Part shown: positions 32,151 through 32,348 of the stretch, one piece after another
How positions within the stretch are numbered: the first letter of the stretch is position 1
Layout: every line of letters starts with the position of its first letter
NCBI GenBank assembly: GCA_017405865.1
Contig: JAFQZN010000046.1
Span: 1-32,348, forward strand
Source: Oscillospiraceae bacterium
GTDB taxonomy: Bacteria; Bacillota; Clostridia; Oscillospirales; Oscillospiraceae
Reading direction: 5' to 3'
DNA: 32,348 nucleotides
Notes under the pieces: generated by a model
Databases searched by the model: none
Told to the model about the DNA's origin: nothing
What the model saw: only the letters and a program-made list of their open reading frames with translations
Made by a program: the position numbers and the translations under genes

Positions 32151-32174
32151 TGCCTTCCCCTTGAGGGGAAGGCA
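32151..32174. repeat. Single copy of the CCTTCCCC/GGGGAAGG palindrome
   Basis: TGCCTTCCCCTTGAGGGGAA and following bases match the end units of the 24509-24667 element exactly in the core. Confidence 0.75.
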
Positions 32175-32176
32175 AA

Positions 32177-32208
32177 GAAAAACGGAGCGCTTCCGCGCTC
32201 CGTTTTTC
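32177..32208 (+). terminator. Second hairpin with T-tract
   Basis: GAAAAACGGAGCGC pairs perfectly across a TTCC loop and ends in a T-run. It stands one base before the right terminal repeat, as a hairpin also precedes the left one. Confidence 0.8.
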
Positions 32209-32209
32209 T

Positions 32210-32346
32210 CAGACTGTCAAAAAAGTCCGTAACCGTCAAAATTATTAAAACAATTTTTGGATTATTCCCTGTTTAAACGTTTTTCTGTTTTATTCAGGTT
32301 TTTCTAACAATTTAGGTTGCAAAAAGCTTGCTTCGCAAGAATTTTG
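32210..32346 (+). repeat. Right copy of 137-bp terminal inverted repeat
   Basis: Exact reverse complement of 1-137. It begins CAGACTGTCAAAAAAGTCC right after the hairpin at 32177-32208. Two further bases (AC) remain to the window end, so the element may continue outside. Confidence 0.95.
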
Positions 32347-32348
32347 AC

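Noticed and set aside
1-32348. Circular plasmid or phage closed by the end repeats
   Set aside because: The end repeats are inverted, not direct, and the content is chromosomal housekeeping genes.
1-32348. Large composite transposon bounded by 137-bp inverted repeats
   Set aside because: No transposase is present and the interior is core genome; an assembly break at a dispersed repeat is simpler.

Overview
The window is a chromosomal segment of a strictly anaerobic, GC-rich, low-oxygen-adapted Firmicute, most likely class Clostridia, order Oscillospirales. The evidence is gene content and order: mtaD-spoVB-hup-rqcP, recJ-rel-dtd-MBL-hemZ, fhs-fchA-folD, a PerR-type regulator coupled to a reverse rubrerythrin, SLH-anchored surface protein, and DUF6273, DUF6440, DUF1576 and CD0519-type proteins. 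Nearly every promoter I find is a sigma-A type with a 17-base spacer, and several carry TGC before the -10 hexamer. The assignment to a family is inference; there is no rRNA or tRNA here.

Layout. 1-137 and 32210-32346 are a perfect 137-bp AT-rich inverted repeat, each copy lying just downstream of an outward-facing terminator, so the window is probably a contig that broke at a dispersed repeat. 208-2542 (minus) is a small accessory cluster: zincin-like peptidase, an internally deleted metallophosphoesterase and a PcfJ-like protein. 2711-4068 is a CD0519-type membrane protein with a degraded downstream gene. 4250-4746 holds a 2Fe-2S protein and DUF6440. 4940-6214 is a DUF6273 lipoprotein. 6376-6882 pairs a miniature ferredoxin:thioredoxin-reductase-like protein with thioredoxin. 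6931-8813 (minus) is minD - methylglyoxal-synthase-like - dapH.

9010-10723 is a peroxide-response operon (PerR-like regulator with its own operator, reverse rubrerythrin, zinc ribbon, frameshifted membrane protein), ending in a 17-codon echo of the rubrerythrin C-terminus. 10895-11362 is a small lipoprotein; 11434-14862 a 1142-residue PHP/SLH surface protein; 14928-15413 a ferritin-like protein. 15414-15971 has no gene but is packed with dispersed repeats. 15972-20654 is a C1-folate operon (fhs, fchA, folD, DUF1576 membrane protein). 20697-24462 (minus) is mtaD-spoVB then hup-rqcP. 24509-24667 is a palindromic repeat. 24700-31402 (minus) is the recJ-rel-dtd-MBL-hemZ operon. 31504-32101 holds a 37-residue membrane peptide and a zinc-ribbon membrane protein.

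Most of the window is ordinary core metabolism. I do not see a clear new defence or mobile system. The points most worth a second look are: a FolD that has lost both non-aspartate cyclohydrolase residues beside an fchA that would replace that activity, with a translationally coupled membrane protein of unknown function; a methylglyoxal-synthase-like protein lacking the catalytic Asp and His; the terminal 137-bp repeats; the PHP/SLH protein; and the rubrerythrin echo.
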